NCBI RefSeq assembly: GCF_002288925.2
Contig: NW_022098036.1
Location: 38,563,444-38,627,443 of the forward strand
Reading direction: 5' to 3'
DNA from: Delphinapterus leucas
Taxonomy: Eukaryota; Chordata; Mammalia; Artiodactyla; Monodontidae
DNA length: 64,000 nt
Made by a program: the position numbers and the translations under genes. Positions 10,252-22,520 of this stretch are shown here, piece after piece. Every line of letters begins with the position of its first letter. Positions within the stretch are counted from its first letter, which is position 1. The notes below the pieces were generated by a model. The model saw only the letters and a program-made list of their open reading frames with translations, was not told the origin of the DNA and made no database searches.

Positions 10252-12622
10252 ATATTAGGGATTTATGTCCCAGGTATTATCAACTCCCACTAACTCTACC
10301 AGGTAATGTCTCAGCCTTTTACTTTCTTTTGCCTGTGAAGACTATATATACACATATGTGTGTATACATAAATAACACGCATATCCTTGTTTTCCAGAGA
10401 TAAACATCTTTAAATAAGGACATACAGAGTTTTCCCTCTAATTGTAAACTGTAACAGCACTGAACTTTCTGTGACTTAAGATGAAGTATCAATACTTCAT
10501 TATCCAAGTCACATTATCATCTGGGAAGAGCTGGCTGTGTTTAAACTGCTCTTAACTGTATTTAAATGAAATACAACATATTTACCTTTTCTCCCCTAGT
10601 TTATTATAAAGTTTACACTTAAAAATTTTTAAATAGAAAATGTTTCCCAGAACTAGGATTTGTATGTGTTCCTTTGACTTAGCTGCAGGAATCAATCAGA
10701 TCATGCTAAGGTGCACAATAGGCTCTTCTTGAAGACTGTTATTAAATATACATAAGAATAGACACTTTTTTGTGTTCAGAAATAAAGAGAAAGAAAGTGT
10801 TCCATGTTTTTGAAGATTGAAATCCTTCAAAGCTCTTTTCGTTTGCAAGAAAACAAAAGGCTATTATAAACTGAAGCGCTGAAACAGCCACAGCAGCAAA
10901 GTAATTAATTGCTCATTCATGAAAGAAAAAGTGTGAGAGGCCAAAGTTAACCCCTCAAAATAAAGTGTATGGCTAACAAACCAGCTATCGGCTTCTCTGT
11001 TTTTAAACATGATGGTTCTTTTTGTGCCGTTGGTTGTTTTGTTTTGAGGACTGGTGGCAACAGTTGATGTTGCCGCACCTATCTTGGAAAAAAGACACAA
11101 ACTGCTTGTAAAGATTTAATATTTTTTCTCAGAGGAAGAGCCTGCTGCTTATGGTACTATAATGTGAAAGCCAAGCTGAGGAATATTCTATAACTAGTGT
11201 TTAGCACTTTTAATGTAGCATATTTATGATTATCTCTGTGATTAGGTTATCTAATTAAAATATACATAAATATATATACACACATATATGGCAGAAGTGA
11301 TTATTAAGCTTCCAGGGAGTTTGAACAAATACTAGATATTGAAAACTTATGTAGGATTTTCCCTAAAACAGTCAAATTAAGTGATCAATCCTACCTAGAA
11401 TGGTTTTTCAATATATTTCATATCCCAGGGAATCTTACTCTAACCAAGAGCTATGGCTGGTAGCCACTCTTGTCTACATTAGCAACAGCTTGAGCTATGC
11501 CATCTCACAGGGTTTAGGGAAATTGCTACCAGCATAAAGCAAATAATTTCCTCCCTCCGGTCCTCAAGAATTGCAGGAAACTGTGATTTCTCATTATCAA
11601 ACCTTCTGCTCTGTACCATCCTGCTGTACCTTTGAACTGTAAGCCTTATTCACAATCACCTTTCTGTCTTAAGCACAGGTGTATATGTATTTTGATGTGA
11701 CAAAATCACACCTGGTTGTCAGCAGTATAACATCTTCCTAAGGTGATGGGGAGAAATCTGAAGCAGATTGAAGGGTGGCTAAAAAGTTCTCATCATTTTA
11801 ATATTAAAACCTTGGCTGACTTCACCTTAGAAAGAAAGGCTCACACATTTAAGTCAGTTGGAAAATGAAGCATCCATTTGGGTTTCACCCAAAATATTTG
11901 TTCACTTTACCCAAAAGAACCTAAGGCACAGCTTCCCAAATTTCATCTCTAAAAGTTAATTTAACTGGAGGGATCTTTCCTGGATTGAATTGATTTAATC
12001 TCTTGAGCTACTGATAGCAACAAAACAAAGACCAGAGTTTAGGATTAATAATTAAAATAAAAACAATGATAACTTTCTATTAAAGGTTAAATGCAGTTCC
12101 CAATATACAAATAGCTAGTTCTACAATTAATTTCATTTGTAAATTCATGTTTAAAACTCAGAAGCCATTTTTCCCATGAAAACATTGTAATAAATTGTTA
12201 TTGAGTTTCTTGGTTCACCTGTGAAATGTATTTGAAATGCAGAAAGTAATTGTTATTTAAAATATTATTTCTATGGGAAAATGTATTCAGAGTGCCCTAG
12301 AATGTCAGGGAAGGTCATTCCCCAGATCCCAAGTAGGGGCAGGAACATGTGACCAAAGGATTTGAAGTGCTGAGGATTGAAAGCACCAGTGGTGGCTCCT
12401 GTGGCTGGAGAAGAATTTTCAGCAGGACAGGGGGATGAATGAGCACAGCTGAGGGACTGGAACGGGAGGCATGGAACTGAGATGCTCAGGGACAGAGGGA
12501 TGGAAGGGGATGGTGAAGGAGATAATGATCCCCAGGGGCCTAAAGTTCTGACTTCAATCTGACCAAGTCCCTGCCGTGGCAGGAAGGAGGAGGCAGCAGC
12601 AGTGGTTTTCTCCCTCTTGAAG
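10252..12622. other. Repeat-poor DNA, candidate conserved non-coding tracts
   Basis: No gene recognised. Repeat-free AT-rich tracts at about 10560-11110 and 11890-12290 are rich in TAAT-type and CAAT-type motifs. A TA/TG-rich stretch is at 10345-10370. From about 12300 GC rises and purine-rich sequence leads into the exon candidate at 12623. Confidence 0.45.
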
Positions 12623-12713
12623 GTTAAGGACGTCGTGGTAAAGGAAGCAGCAGAGGGACGGAGAATTCCTATCTTAGTTCAGATGAGGTGTTATCCGCAC
12701 GTATGGGATACAA
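12623..12713 (+). other. Weak candidate exon (91 bp) bounded by splice-like sites
   Basis: A pyrimidine stretch 'ttttctccctcttgaag' ends in AG at 12621-12622, and 'acaa|gtaagt' gives a good donor at 12714. The 91 bp between contain several CpGs and one reading frame open throughout (begins VKDVVVKEAA). An open frame of this length is expected by chance about one time in four, and I recognise no protein. It could be a cryptic or lncRNA exon, or nothing. Confidence 0.2.
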
Positions 12714-12829
12714 GTAAGTTGGGAGCCTGTTTGTGCTGAGTATTCTCTTTTTGGGATCTTCTGAATTCTGCCTGCAAATTATCAGCAATGCTTAAGAGAG
12801 AAGTTCTTGCTAAAAAATAAAGATCATGT

Positions 12830-13300
12830 AAACATTTGTTTATTGAGGGCTTACTTTGTATAAGGCACTAGCTATCCTAAATTCTTTTAGGAGCTAGTTG
12901 GGTACAAAGCAATGCAGTAGAAAATGTAAATTACAAAGTGTATTCTAGTAGTTATTTTTCTTGACTTCAGGAGCTTCCAGCAGTGGAGAAGATAGTATTC
13001 TCCACCTTATTTTATGGGGATTCTTGTAACTGTGAGGGTGTGGAAAGAGTATAGTAAGCCTTCAGAGGAGGGAGAGATCACTTCCAGACAGAGAAGTTGG
13101 AGAAGACATCATGGAGAGAGTGGTGTTTTAAACTGAAGGTACTGAAGGATGGCTGAGACACATGGATATAGGGTAGGATATTCCAGTCAAGCTGTTGTGA
13201 GCACTTGAATTAGGCTGTTTTCCGTAGGAATAGAGAATAGGGCATAGGAGTGAGAGAGATGAATGCAGAATCAATAGGTGATTAGCAAGTGATTTGATAA
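12830..13300 (-). mobile_element. L2 LINE, 3' portion, antisense
   Basis: 'attgagggcttactttgtat' then 'aaggcactagctatcc' matches antisense L2 'ttgagcacctactatgtgcc, aggcactgttctagg'. Downstream, degraded equivalents of the 'tttgagctgagacctgaa' and 'agagggaacagcaagtg' blocks follow in the right order. Strongly diverged. Confidence 0.6.
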
Positions 13301-14004
13301 AAAGAGTAAGAAAGTGTTATGATTTCTGAGCTGGAGTAATTGTGAAGATACTGAGCTCATTATGGATAGAGAAAAATCTGTATGTTTAGTTTAGGTCACG
13401 GTGAGACTGAGCAGGCTTTTTGTCTGTTCAGGTGGACAGGTGCAGCCCGCAGTAAGAAATGAGGGACTGGAGCTGTGGAAAGGTGCTGGGGCGAAGAGTC
13501 CAAGTCCTATAGAAGTCATGGGCTGGCTAAGATCATCAAGGTCTTCAGAAGATAAAATGGTCAAGAATACATCTTTAGGGGGATATCTCTCACTTAGGAT
13601 GCAAGAGGAGGAAAAAAGGTGTTCAGAGAGGTGGGGAGCAGAGAGAATTGCAAGAAAAAGGTGGTTATCGTTATCACAAAATAAAAAGATTTACTTTCTT
13701 GAGCACAAATAAGCATCCACCTGCTAGATTAGTAGCCAAGAACTTTTTGGTAACTTTAAGAGAAGAATTTTAATAATGTGATGAAGCTGGATGCCAGATG
13801 GCAAGGCCCAGGGAGCAAGACAGGGTAAAACCAAGTGGAGGTTGTGTAGAGAAAGAAGGAGAAAACAATTTCACTGTGAGAAATGCTGTTGCAGATCAAG
13901 GGACAAGAGAAAGCAAAGGGAGAGATCAAAATGCAAAGCTGAACAGGTCATTCTCTTACTCAGAAATATGCGGTAGCTCTTAGGGCCTAGAAGATACAGC
14001 TCAT
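13301..14004. other. Purine-rich single-copy DNA
   Basis: Contains a 103-codon ORF at 13401-13712 (+), highly basic and serine-rich, without a recognisable domain. The first part may be further degraded antisense L2. No gene called. Confidence 0.4.
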
Positions 14005-14737
14005 ATTTCTTTTTTCTTCTTATTGATGTATAACTTATATACCATAAAATTCTCCATTTTAAAATGTACAATTCAGTAGTTATTAGTATATTCTCAGAGT
14101 TGTGCAACCATCAACACCATCTAATTCCAGAACATTTTCATCACCCCCCCACAAAAAAAACTCATACCTGTGAACAGTCATTCTCCATTCACCCCACCTC
14201 CCAGCCCCTAGCAACCACTAATCTATCTTCTGCATCTACGGATTTGCCTATTCTGGACATTTTGAATACAAATGGAATAATAAAATATATGTGCCTTTTG
14301 TGTTATGTCTTCTTTCACTTAGTATAATGTTTGAAAGCTTTACTCATATTGTAGCATGTATCAGTACCTCATTCTTTTTTATGGATGAATAATATTCCAT
14401 TGCATGGATATACCACATTTTGTTTATCCTATCTTTCTTTACCTGATGGGTATTTAGGTTGTTCCCACCTTTTGGCAATTATGAATAATGCTGCTATGAG
14501 CATTTGTGTACAAGTTTTTATTTTGTGGACATTTTTTTTTATTTTGTGTGAACATATTTTTATTTCTCTTAGGTGTGGTATTGGTGGGCCATATGGTAAC
14601 ATAAACATATGTTTAACATTTTGAGGAACTGCCAAACTGTTTTCCACAGCAAATGTACCATTTTACATTTCTATCGCCCAATGTATCAGGGTTTTGATTT
14701 CTTCATATCCTCGCTAACATTTGTTATTATTTATCTT

Positions 14738-14937
14738 TTTTTTTGCGGTACATGGGCCTCTCACTTTTGTGGCCCCTCCCGTTGCAGAGCACAGGCTCCG
14801 GACACGCAGGCTCAGGGGCCATGGCTCACAGGCCCAGCTGCTCGGCGGCATGTGGGATCTTCCTGGACCGGGGCACGAACCCGTGTCCCCTGCATCGGCA
14901 GGCAGACTCTCAACCACTGCGTCACCAGGGAAGCCCC
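14738..14937 (-). mobile_element. CHR-2-type SINE (200 bp form), antisense
   Basis: It runs from a poly(T) tail and 'gcggtacatgggcctctcac' to 'caccagggaagccc'. The tRNA-like head with B-box complement 'gggcacgaacccgtg' lies at the right end. Target duplication ttatttatctt is exact at 14727-14737 and 14938-14948, within the host L1M. It is one of three closely similar 200 bp copies (see 19542 and 38109), and so a young subfamily. Confidence 0.95.
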
Positions 14938-15112
14938 TTATTTATCTTCTTGATCATAGAGATCCTAGTGTGTGTGAAGTGGTATCTCATTGTGGTTTTG
15001 ATTTGCATTTCCCTAATGCCTAATGATATTGAGCATCTTTTCATGTGCTTATTGGCCACTTGTGTGTCTTATTTGGAGAAATGTCTGTTCAAATACCTTC
15101 CTCATTTTAAAA

Positions 15113-15402
15113 AAACATTTATTTATTTATTTATATGGCTGCATCGGGTCTTAGTTGCAGCACGTGGGATCTCATTACAGCATGAGGGATCTTTCATTGC
15201 AGCGCATGGGCTCTTCGTTGTGGCGCACAGGCTCTCTAGTTGTGGCACACAGGCTCCAAAGCACGCAGGCTCAGTAGTTGCGGTGCACATGCTTAGTTGC
15301 CCTGTGGCATGTGGGGTCTTAGCTCCCCGACCAGGGATCAAACCCGCATCCCCTGCATTGGAAGGTGGATTCTTAATCACTGGACCACCAGGGAAGTCCC
15401 CT
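15113..15402 (-). mobile_element. CHR-type SINE (long form), antisense
   Basis: Starts with a (TTTA)n tail and 'tatggctgcatcgggtctta' and ends 'ggaccaccagggaagtccc'. Duplication cctcattttaaaa lies at 15100-15112 and 15403-15415. It is diverged more than the 200 bp copies. Second insertion into the same L1M. Confidence 0.93.
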
Positions 15403-15564
15403 CCTCATTTTAAAACAGAGCTATTTGTCTTTTTGTTGTTGAGTTGTATGAGTTCTTTGTATATTGTTAATATTTGACACTCATCACATATATGATTTGC
15501 AAATATTTTCTCCCATTATGCCGGTTGTCTTTTCATTTTCTGGATATTATCCTTTGAAGTTCAC

Positions 15565-15930
15565 ATTTCTGGGCCATACAAAGTCCTCCAGGATCTGCTG
15601 CCAATCTATCTTCTAGTCTTACCTTTCTTGATCTCTCATTCTACTCATTCTAACTAGACGCATTCACTTTTCTATTTTTTAAAAACAGCTAAGTATACTC
15701 ACCATGCTAATGCCAGTCTCTCCGCTGAGATATGTTTCCTATTTCCTCTACAACTATCTAAGTCCTACCTGTCTTAAAAAGCCCACCTCAAATTCTGCCT
15801 CCTTTTTAAAACCTTCACTGACAGTCTTAGCCTAGAGTGGCCCCTTCTTCCTTTAAACTCCTGTAGTCTGTCTACACTTTCTGTTGTTGCTACCAAATAT
15901 CTGGCACTTAGCATAGGATATACAGACTCT
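15565..15930 (+). mobile_element. L2 LINE fragment, sense
   Basis: 'acaaagtcctccaggatctg', a degraded 'gcccacctcaaattctgcct', 'aaaccttcactgaca' and 'aaactcctgtagtctgtcta' follow an L2-type 3' region. 'ctggcacttagcatagg' marks the end. Confidence 0.6.
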
Positions 15931-18822
15931 TATTCTTAATAATTTTTTTCAGCATTTTTACCCAGAGGAAAGTGGATCCCTTGCTTTGCATATTTACATT
16001 TAAGTGTTTGTCTAAGAAAGAGAGAGGCAGGTTTTTATTTTATTTGTTTTGGGAAAAGCTCTCTATTTTACCTTCAAAACAATGACACATGATTGGCACT
16101 AAATCAATTCTCTCTCTCACAAATTCATATTTATTCCTGATATTAAATATATTTAGCAAACTACCTATCTTTCTTTATAAAAATAAACATTTGCAGTTTG
16201 TCAGTTCTGAATGTGATTCTCAAAGACGAATACTGGTAGGAAAACTGATTCCACTAATTTGAATACTCAAAATAAATGCACTGTAATTTATTATTATTCT
16301 TTTAATTATATTTATTATTACATGTAAGACAATTAGAGAAATCTGAAAACATAGTTATTTCCAATATTATGACGAGGCTGTCTTTTTAAAAGGAATATTA
16401 TAGAAACTAACCATTAATATGGAGCCTGGAAAAACTATCTGAATATGTGTTAGCTCCCAGCGGGAATAATAAGACAGGAGTGAAGATTAAAACTGGGCTA
16501 TAGTTCTGGAGGAACAGGTTAGCCAGGGTTACAGCCATGACTGACATTGTCTAAAACAGAGGAACATGCCACTAATAAATGACACTTAATCCATGGACAA
16601 ATATAGAGAATAGAATAGAGAATAAAACCTGAAGTGGTCAAGAATCATGTGAGAGAAAGATTAGAAAAAAATATCACTCCTCCCCTTCATATTTCTTTAA
16701 CTAGGAAGATAAATGTTCATGTTGTATTTTGACGCTGGTGATGGATGAAATAACATTGACTTATTTTTTCCTTCCTGAAAAATTGATATGTTTATGTTGA
16801 GTTTTTAAGGTAGAAGAAAGAAATGGGGATGGATATCCAATTTCTCGCTATTCCTTCTTCACCAAATTAAGCAGGGGTTATACACATAACTGAAGAGGCC
16901 ATGTACAAGCCAAGTGAACTCAAGGCCAAGATCTTGGTATAAATGACAGATATGGAAAAATATTTATCAAGCTAGGTTCTCTGCTTCTTCCCCCTGCCCC
17001 CTATGCAAGGGGGAAAATCAAACATTTCTTTGGGCTGGGGAAGAGAGAGTGAGGGTTAGAGAGAAAGCCAGAGAACTCTAGATCACTGAGAAGGGATGCT
17101 GCCCCATGCCGCCTCCTCAGGCAAAGTCCCAGGGCAGAGGACTCAAATCCTCTGACATACTTGGCAATCTGAGCAATGGAGATGCATGCGGAAGATACCG
17201 GGAAGTGGCTCAAGAAATGACAAGGTCCAGAGTTCCTCCACACCCCTGACATGATATAGCAGCAAGAGAGTGGCTATGGTGACAAGTTATGTTTGGCTTG
17301 AAAGAGTCTAAGATAGCCCATCAAAACTTGTACTTCCATTACCAAGAGTAAATGCTGAAATTGCCACATTGTCCTGTTCTCTGAGAGAGCTGTGCAGAAG
17401 TTAGCTGAGGGTCAGTAGGTGAACCTAAATGGACCTCACAATTGTGACACAGGGATGCTATAATGGAAGGCAGACTGCACCACACAATTTAGGAGTAGGG
17501 GTGGTTGGAGATATCTTGGTGGTTTCCACCACAGAAGATGTCAGTTGAGGACTAAGTGGGATCGTATGAGCATGTCAGAGGATGTCATGGTGGACTAGGT
17601 CTCTTCCCCAGAGGCATGGACAATACAGGAGGACCTTAGAATGTAAATGTTTCTCTAGGGAGAAGGAGACGGAGGGAAAGTTTATCCATAATTGACTAGG
17701 ATCACATATCTGTCATAGGGGAGAGCAGCAGCATGCCGGTAAATGTTTAACAGCTGGCTCTCTCCGGCAAGGAAACAAAACAAAACAAAACCAAACCCAG
17801 ATTTGTAACATTTGCTGATTTCCACGGTGTAAATACTCCCACCTCAGCCAATTTCAAACTAGCAACCTGATGTCACTGAGTTTGGACCTGGGAAGAAATG
17901 AACACAATCAGCTTTTGAGCCAGTACCAGACCATCCTGTCATACCACTGGGGGAGGGTATCTGAACACAAAGTGAGATGTTATAGGAAAAAAAAAAAGGA
18001 AGTTAAAATTTTTATACATCTGAGTACAGGGCTTAAAAACTTGTTTCTGCTGTAATTGGATTAGACTACATTTTGATCATTGTTTTCCTGGTCAATCATT
18101 TCATATGATGCTTTTAAAATTCATTAGCATTTGGGTTAATTTTCCCAGATCATTTGCAAAGGGAGAGCAAGGGCGGGTAGTCATCCTTGCTTGTTTTCCC
18201 CTCCTACTGGCTTGATTGTACAATATGATTATTGCGTCTTTAATCATTCTTACATCTTCAAAGGGAACAAGGGTTTCTAAATATTTCCGAGCCTAAGAAT
18301 AGGTAAAAGTAAATCCTAGGTGGAATGAAGTGGAGAGGGCCTAAGATAGGAGTGTTCAATTAGAAAAAAGCAGTGCACCATTACTTTTTGAGGGATTATG
18401 GGGCTGCCATCAATTGCCAGTTTATAATATTCTAGCCTTTCAAGTCCGTAGGAAAGAGACCACTTATGTCCCAGGTTATTCTTTGTTGTAGAACCATATG
18501 ACTCCTTATACATTTAACAGTGTGTTTCAAAAGTTTTTAAGAGCTAAAGTGAGATGCAATAACTCTTCAGCTCTTTATGATATTCATAATATTTAGCTAA
18601 CGACAGGGCTCCTTAAAGAGCGAGTCTCCTATTCCATGATGATGTTTTTCTATTGACATATTACTGGACATGAAAAAATTAGGAAAAGAAGACACTAAGC
18701 TAAGTAATGAAAGTGAGTAATGAGTTTTATACACACCCTCTAGGAAATCAGCATTACTTCCCAGTCATACGTCACAGTATTAACAAGAATAAAAGCCTAA
18801 TATGTAATAATAAAAGGGTAAT
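15931..18822. other. Single-copy DNA with a candidate conserved tract
   Basis: Nearly 3 kb without a recognised repeat or gene. The tract 17860-18300 holds homeodomain-like and C/EBP-like strings ('taattggattaga', 'tgattattgcgtc', 'tttaatcatt') in repeat-free sequence. An 83-codon minus ORF at 17001-17252 has no recognised domain. Confidence 0.45.
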
Positions 18823-18836
18823 AAAAGGCAACTGCA

Positions 18837-19066
18837 GGGACTTCCCTGGTGGTTCAGTGGGTAAGACTCCATGCTCCCAATGCAGGCGGCCCAGCTTTGA
18901 TCCCTGGTCGGGGAACTAGATCCCTCATGCGTGCAGCAACTAAGAGTTCACATGCCAAAACTAAGAAGTCCGCATGCCACAACTAAAGACCCCGTATGTG
19001 GCAACAAAGATCCCACGTGCTACAACAAAGATCCAGCACAACCAAAATAAATAAATAAATAAATTT
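18837..19066 (+). mobile_element. Older CHR-type SINE, sense
   Basis: 'gacttccctggtggttcag' head, tRNA-like B-box region 'gctttgatccctggtcgg', then short degenerate repeats of the 'gcaacaaagatcc' type and an (AAAT)n tail. The flanking repeats aaaaggcaactgca (18823-18836) and aaaagtcaattgca (19068-19081) differ at two bases, indicating an older insertion than most SINEs here. Confidence 0.88.
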
Positions 19067-19081
19067 AAAAAGTCAATTGCA

Positions 19082-19530
19082 TATTTATCAGGAAACTAGC
19101 TGTGATTATTCATCTGTCTTCTTGGTTATAACATTAAAAATACAACCAGAATTCCTTACAAGAGTACTATAAAAGCTGAATGAGTTAAATTTCTCTAGGC
19201 AATTTTCAACACTAAGAAAAAAGATGCCTTTTCAAACTAATGACTATTTCATAGACGCAGTGGAGAGATACTCAGCATCTGTAATTCTCTTTGGCCCAAG
19301 AGTGAAGAGATAAGTAGTAATCATGCCTTCAAGGTAGAATTCATAATCAAATCCTTAATTAAACTCAATATGGAAAGTTCTTAATAAATATCAAAATCTG
19401 ACTATCAGATTTTCTGGCAAATATTTAATGCTGTGTTCAGTATCTGCTATCTGAACATCACTGTGGAAAGAATTAAGCCTTTCTTTTTATTTACTGGGTG
19501 CTTGGGACTATCACTGTCATATTTAAATTG
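19082..19530. other. AT-rich DNA, nothing recognised
   Basis: No repeat family or ORF of note between two SINEs. Confidence 0.5.
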
Positions 19531-19541
19531 AGAAGTACACT

Positions 19542-19542
19542 A

Positions 19543-19580
<38 letters not shown>

Positions 19581-19773
19581 GCGGTACACGGGCCTCTCAC
19601 TGTAGTGGCTTCTCCCGTTGCAGAGCACAGGCTCCGGACGCGCAGGCCCAGTGGCCATGGCTCATGGGCCCAGCCGCTCTGCGGCACGTGGGACCCTCCC
19701 GGACCGGGGCACGAACCCATGTCCCCTGCATCGGCAGGCGGACTCTCAACCACTGTGCCACCAGGGAAGCCCA
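19542..19773 (-). mobile_element. CHR-2-type SINE, antisense, with (TA)n tail
   Basis: The body 19581-19773 matches the 14738 and 38109 copies closely. The tail (left end) is a T16 run at 19565-19580 preceded by a (TA)n microsatellite at 19541-19564. Duplication agaagtacact is exact at 19531-19541 and 19774-19784. The overlapping ORFs of 60-86 codons are SINE-derived. Confidence 0.95.
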
Positions 19774-19919
19774 AGAAGTACACTGTATTTTAATAACACA
19801 CCTTCATAGTGTCCTATTTTTGCTTTACACATACTTAACACTTTCCAGAGGAATTTCAACTCATTTTACTATTTTAAAATTTATATTAATTATGTATTAA
19901 GTGAATACGTGTGGCTGAT

Positions 19920-20200
19920 TCTTTCTTCAGGGAGTTTTTAATCAGCCCTCTTATATTCATCCAGACCAAAAATCTCATTGTCTTTCTTGACTCCTGTTTT
20001 TCTCATACCACACATCTTTACATTCTCTTTAGTACTTGTCATTCTTTAACATACAAGTTATATATCTATCTTGCTTATCATGTCTCCCTGGCAAGAATGT
20101 AAGTTCCATGAGGGCAGAGATTTTTGTCTGTGTTATTCATTATTGTGTCATCAGTGCCTAGAATAGTTGAGTAAACATTTGTTAAATGAATGAATGAAAT
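19920..20200 (+). mobile_element. L2 LINE 3' terminus, sense
   Basis: 'tgtctccctggcaagaatgt' then 'aagttccatgagggcagaga' and 'atttgttaaatgaatgaatg' is a well-preserved L2 3' end, terminating in the short GAAT/ATGA repeats typical of L2. Confidence 0.88.
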
Positions 20201-20514
20201 ATTTCATTCATGTGGATTAACCATTATAAAACATGTAAAAGTATTTAAATGGTACAAGATTACGTGCTGTATTTTTATTGTACTGAGAACGAGAACAAGC
20301 AAAGGACACGTGCTTTTATCCTATGAAGGCAGTTGTTCAAATTTCTCAATTAGGACAAAATGTCATCTTCTTGATACCAAGTACACATAGGCTTCTAGAA
20401 AGAGGTAGGGTTTCAGATCCTGCTTGAAACTTGGAAGGAATACATTACAACCACCTTCTTTGAGTTTGAGAACACCTGAATTTCAGCAAAATGTTGGAAA
20501 TTAGAGTAGACTGG
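20201..20514. other. Single-copy DNA, nothing recognised
   Basis: No repeat or gene. A 66-codon ORF at 20190-20390 is incidental. Confidence 0.45.
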
Positions 20515-20785
20515 CTAGACAGGCAGTACTATAGCATAGTTGTTAAGAGAGGGGTTCCAAAGTGAGAAAACCTGAATTTGTACTGGGGGTCTAGGGTGCT
20601 ATAACTATGAGAATTTGGGCAAATTGTTAAATTTATTTGCCTCATTTCCTCATCTCCAAAATGAGGATAATTATAGTACCTGCTTCATAGGGTTGTTGTG
20701 ACTATTAAATGAATTAATTCATGTAAACCACTTAAAGCAATGTTTGAACACAATAAGTGCTCATTAAATTGGAATTAGTATTTTC
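20515..20785 (+). mobile_element. Near full-length MIR SINE, sense
   Basis: 'tatagcatagttgttaagag' (tRNA-related head), 'cctcatttcctcatctccaa', 'aatgaggataattatagtac', 'catagggttgttgtgac' and 'taagtgctcattaaat' follow the MIR consensus in order over about 260 bp. The best-preserved MIR of the window. Confidence 0.93.
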
Positions 20786-22149
20786 ATCATTATTATTTTG
20801 ACCGTAAACACTGTGAAGACAGAGACCATTAGCCAAATCAAGGGAGCTGATGCCCTGAAAACTGGGGTCAGAGAAGATACTGAATTGGAAATGGATCACT
20901 GGTATCCAAGGTAGAACAATACTGGGGGTGGTGGGGATGGCGGGGGGTAGTTCGAGGAACATTTCACAGTGGAGGGTTCTGAAATCAGATTGGTTGGATT
21001 TTCTGACCATATTACAGGCTGTAAAGGGGAGGACAGAGGGAGGGAATGTATTTCAAAAGCCCCTATCATAATTTTTCCCAAATTTCTGATATTCCAGTAG
21101 ACAGTGAAGTGAAGGGGTAAGGTCAGAGTAGAGACAGCTGGCAGGGAAGGAGAAACAGTGTTTTAGCTGTGACTGGAAAATGCTATTCAGTAGGAGGAGT
21201 ATGTAAAATATTCCCATTAAAAAATAGAAAACTGAGAAACTAAGAAGTAATTTGAAATAAAGTCAAAGATAGAGTCAAATAACCAGATGACATGCCAAAA
21301 TTCTATCAGCCATTTGATGTTTCTGAATATCTTGGTGTCTAGCATTGTGTAGGTAAAATATCCAGCTGCTTGTCTAAATTTTTCATTTTTCATCCAGATG
21401 TTTCCATTCCTTATTGTACATGGATATATTTAATAATATTTATAGTTTAATTAGGCATTTATGAAAGCAATTATGAAGTTTGATTGGATATTCATAGTTT
21501 TGAAACTATAAAGAATGGCATAAAATGTTTGTACTGCTATAATAAAATTCTATTTTTATTTTGCAAAGATGTACTTGATTTTTCAATAGAAGAAAGAATA
21601 TAAAAAATTCAGTGTAATAAATTTGACACATCTGTTCTTCCTGTACAGAATCCTAGAACTGTGGGGCTGAAATGCACTTTAGGTCACAGACTGGCTCTAA
21701 CAGAGGCCACCTTCATGAGAAAAGAGTTTGGGCAAGGGATATCTAAGATTCATATGGAGACGACAGATGCCTTTCTGAAGTTTTTGTCAATTAACCCTCT
21801 TTCAGGATTTTGTAGTTGTTGCTCAAAATCCATCTTCGTCCTTTTCCCTCAGGCCAATCTTATAAATATTTAAAGGCCACTCGCACGTCTCTCCTAACTT
21901 CTTGCTACCTTAGACTATATATGTCTTTTTTCCCCATCATTCGTCATATGATTGTGTTGAACCGCTTCTCTACCCTAATCACAAGCCCCTGTATATAGAT
22001 TTCTGTATTTTAATTTTCTTTGAAAACTATGACACTGATAATAATCAGGATACTCTCCCTGGAGTCTGACTAGAACAGAGGGCAAGGGGATGATAACTTT
22101 TCTTATTTTGGACTCTACAGATATGCATGCAGCCCAATACATAAGTTTT
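20786..22149. other. Single-copy DNA, nothing assigned
   Basis: A G-rich stretch lies at 20920-20950. ORFs of 60-92 codons have no recognised domains. The part from about 21650 may be a degraded extension of the CR1/L3-like element that follows. Confidence 0.4.
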
Positions 22150-22520
22150 CACCAGTGCTTTTGGAGTTACACTTCATTGTTGATTTCTATTACCTGATGT
22201 TAACCAAAACAACTGGATTCTTTTCATGTGAGCTGCTCTCATTCTGTATATCCACCACCCTGTTAGGGAGCTTTGGTTGTATGCCACCAGTGAGAACATG
22301 GCATTACTTTTCTCCCTACTAAGTTTTATCTTGTAAGCTTCTGTACATCATTCAGCCTGTTTAGAAGTTTGAGTGTGTGTCTAGTATGGTACCTATCCCT
22401 TTTCATTGTTAGGTCAGCTGAAGATTTAAAAAAGTATGGTTTCGATGTGTTTATTTAAGCATTTGATTAAAATCTCAATAAAACAGAGCTAGACCCGAAG
22501 TACGTCCTCGGAGATATCTC
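22150..22520 (+). mobile_element. Possible CR1/L3 LINE relic
   Basis: 'aagttttatcttgtaagctt', then 'cattcagcctgtttagaag' and 'aatctcaataaaacagagct' resemble the L3/CR1 order ('aaatttcatcttgttg', 'ttccagcctgt', 'aaaatgttgaacagcacagg'). Identity is low, and an alignment is needed to be sure. Confidence 0.45.

Larger units (their letters stand above)
14005..15560 (-). mobile_element. Ancient L1M (3' end), antisense, split by two SINEs
   Basis: On the minus strand this is the end of L1 ORF2 and its 3'UTR. Landmarks in window orientation are 'cataaaattctccatttta' near 14045, 'ctaattccagaacattttca', 'gatttgcctattctggacat', 'aatattccattgcatggata' near 14390, 'ttttgaggaactgccaaact', 'gtgaagtggtatctcattgt' near 14975 and 'gatttgcaaatattttctcc' near 15495. 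SINEs at 14738-14937 and 15113-15402 interrupt it, and the L1 order resumes after each. Confidence 0.92.

Noticed and set aside
14743..15477. A 244-codon ORF, the longest in the window
   Set aside because: It reads antisense through a CHR-2 SINE, host L1M sequence and a second CHR SINE. It is a mosaic of transposon text with no protein family and no splice or promoter context.
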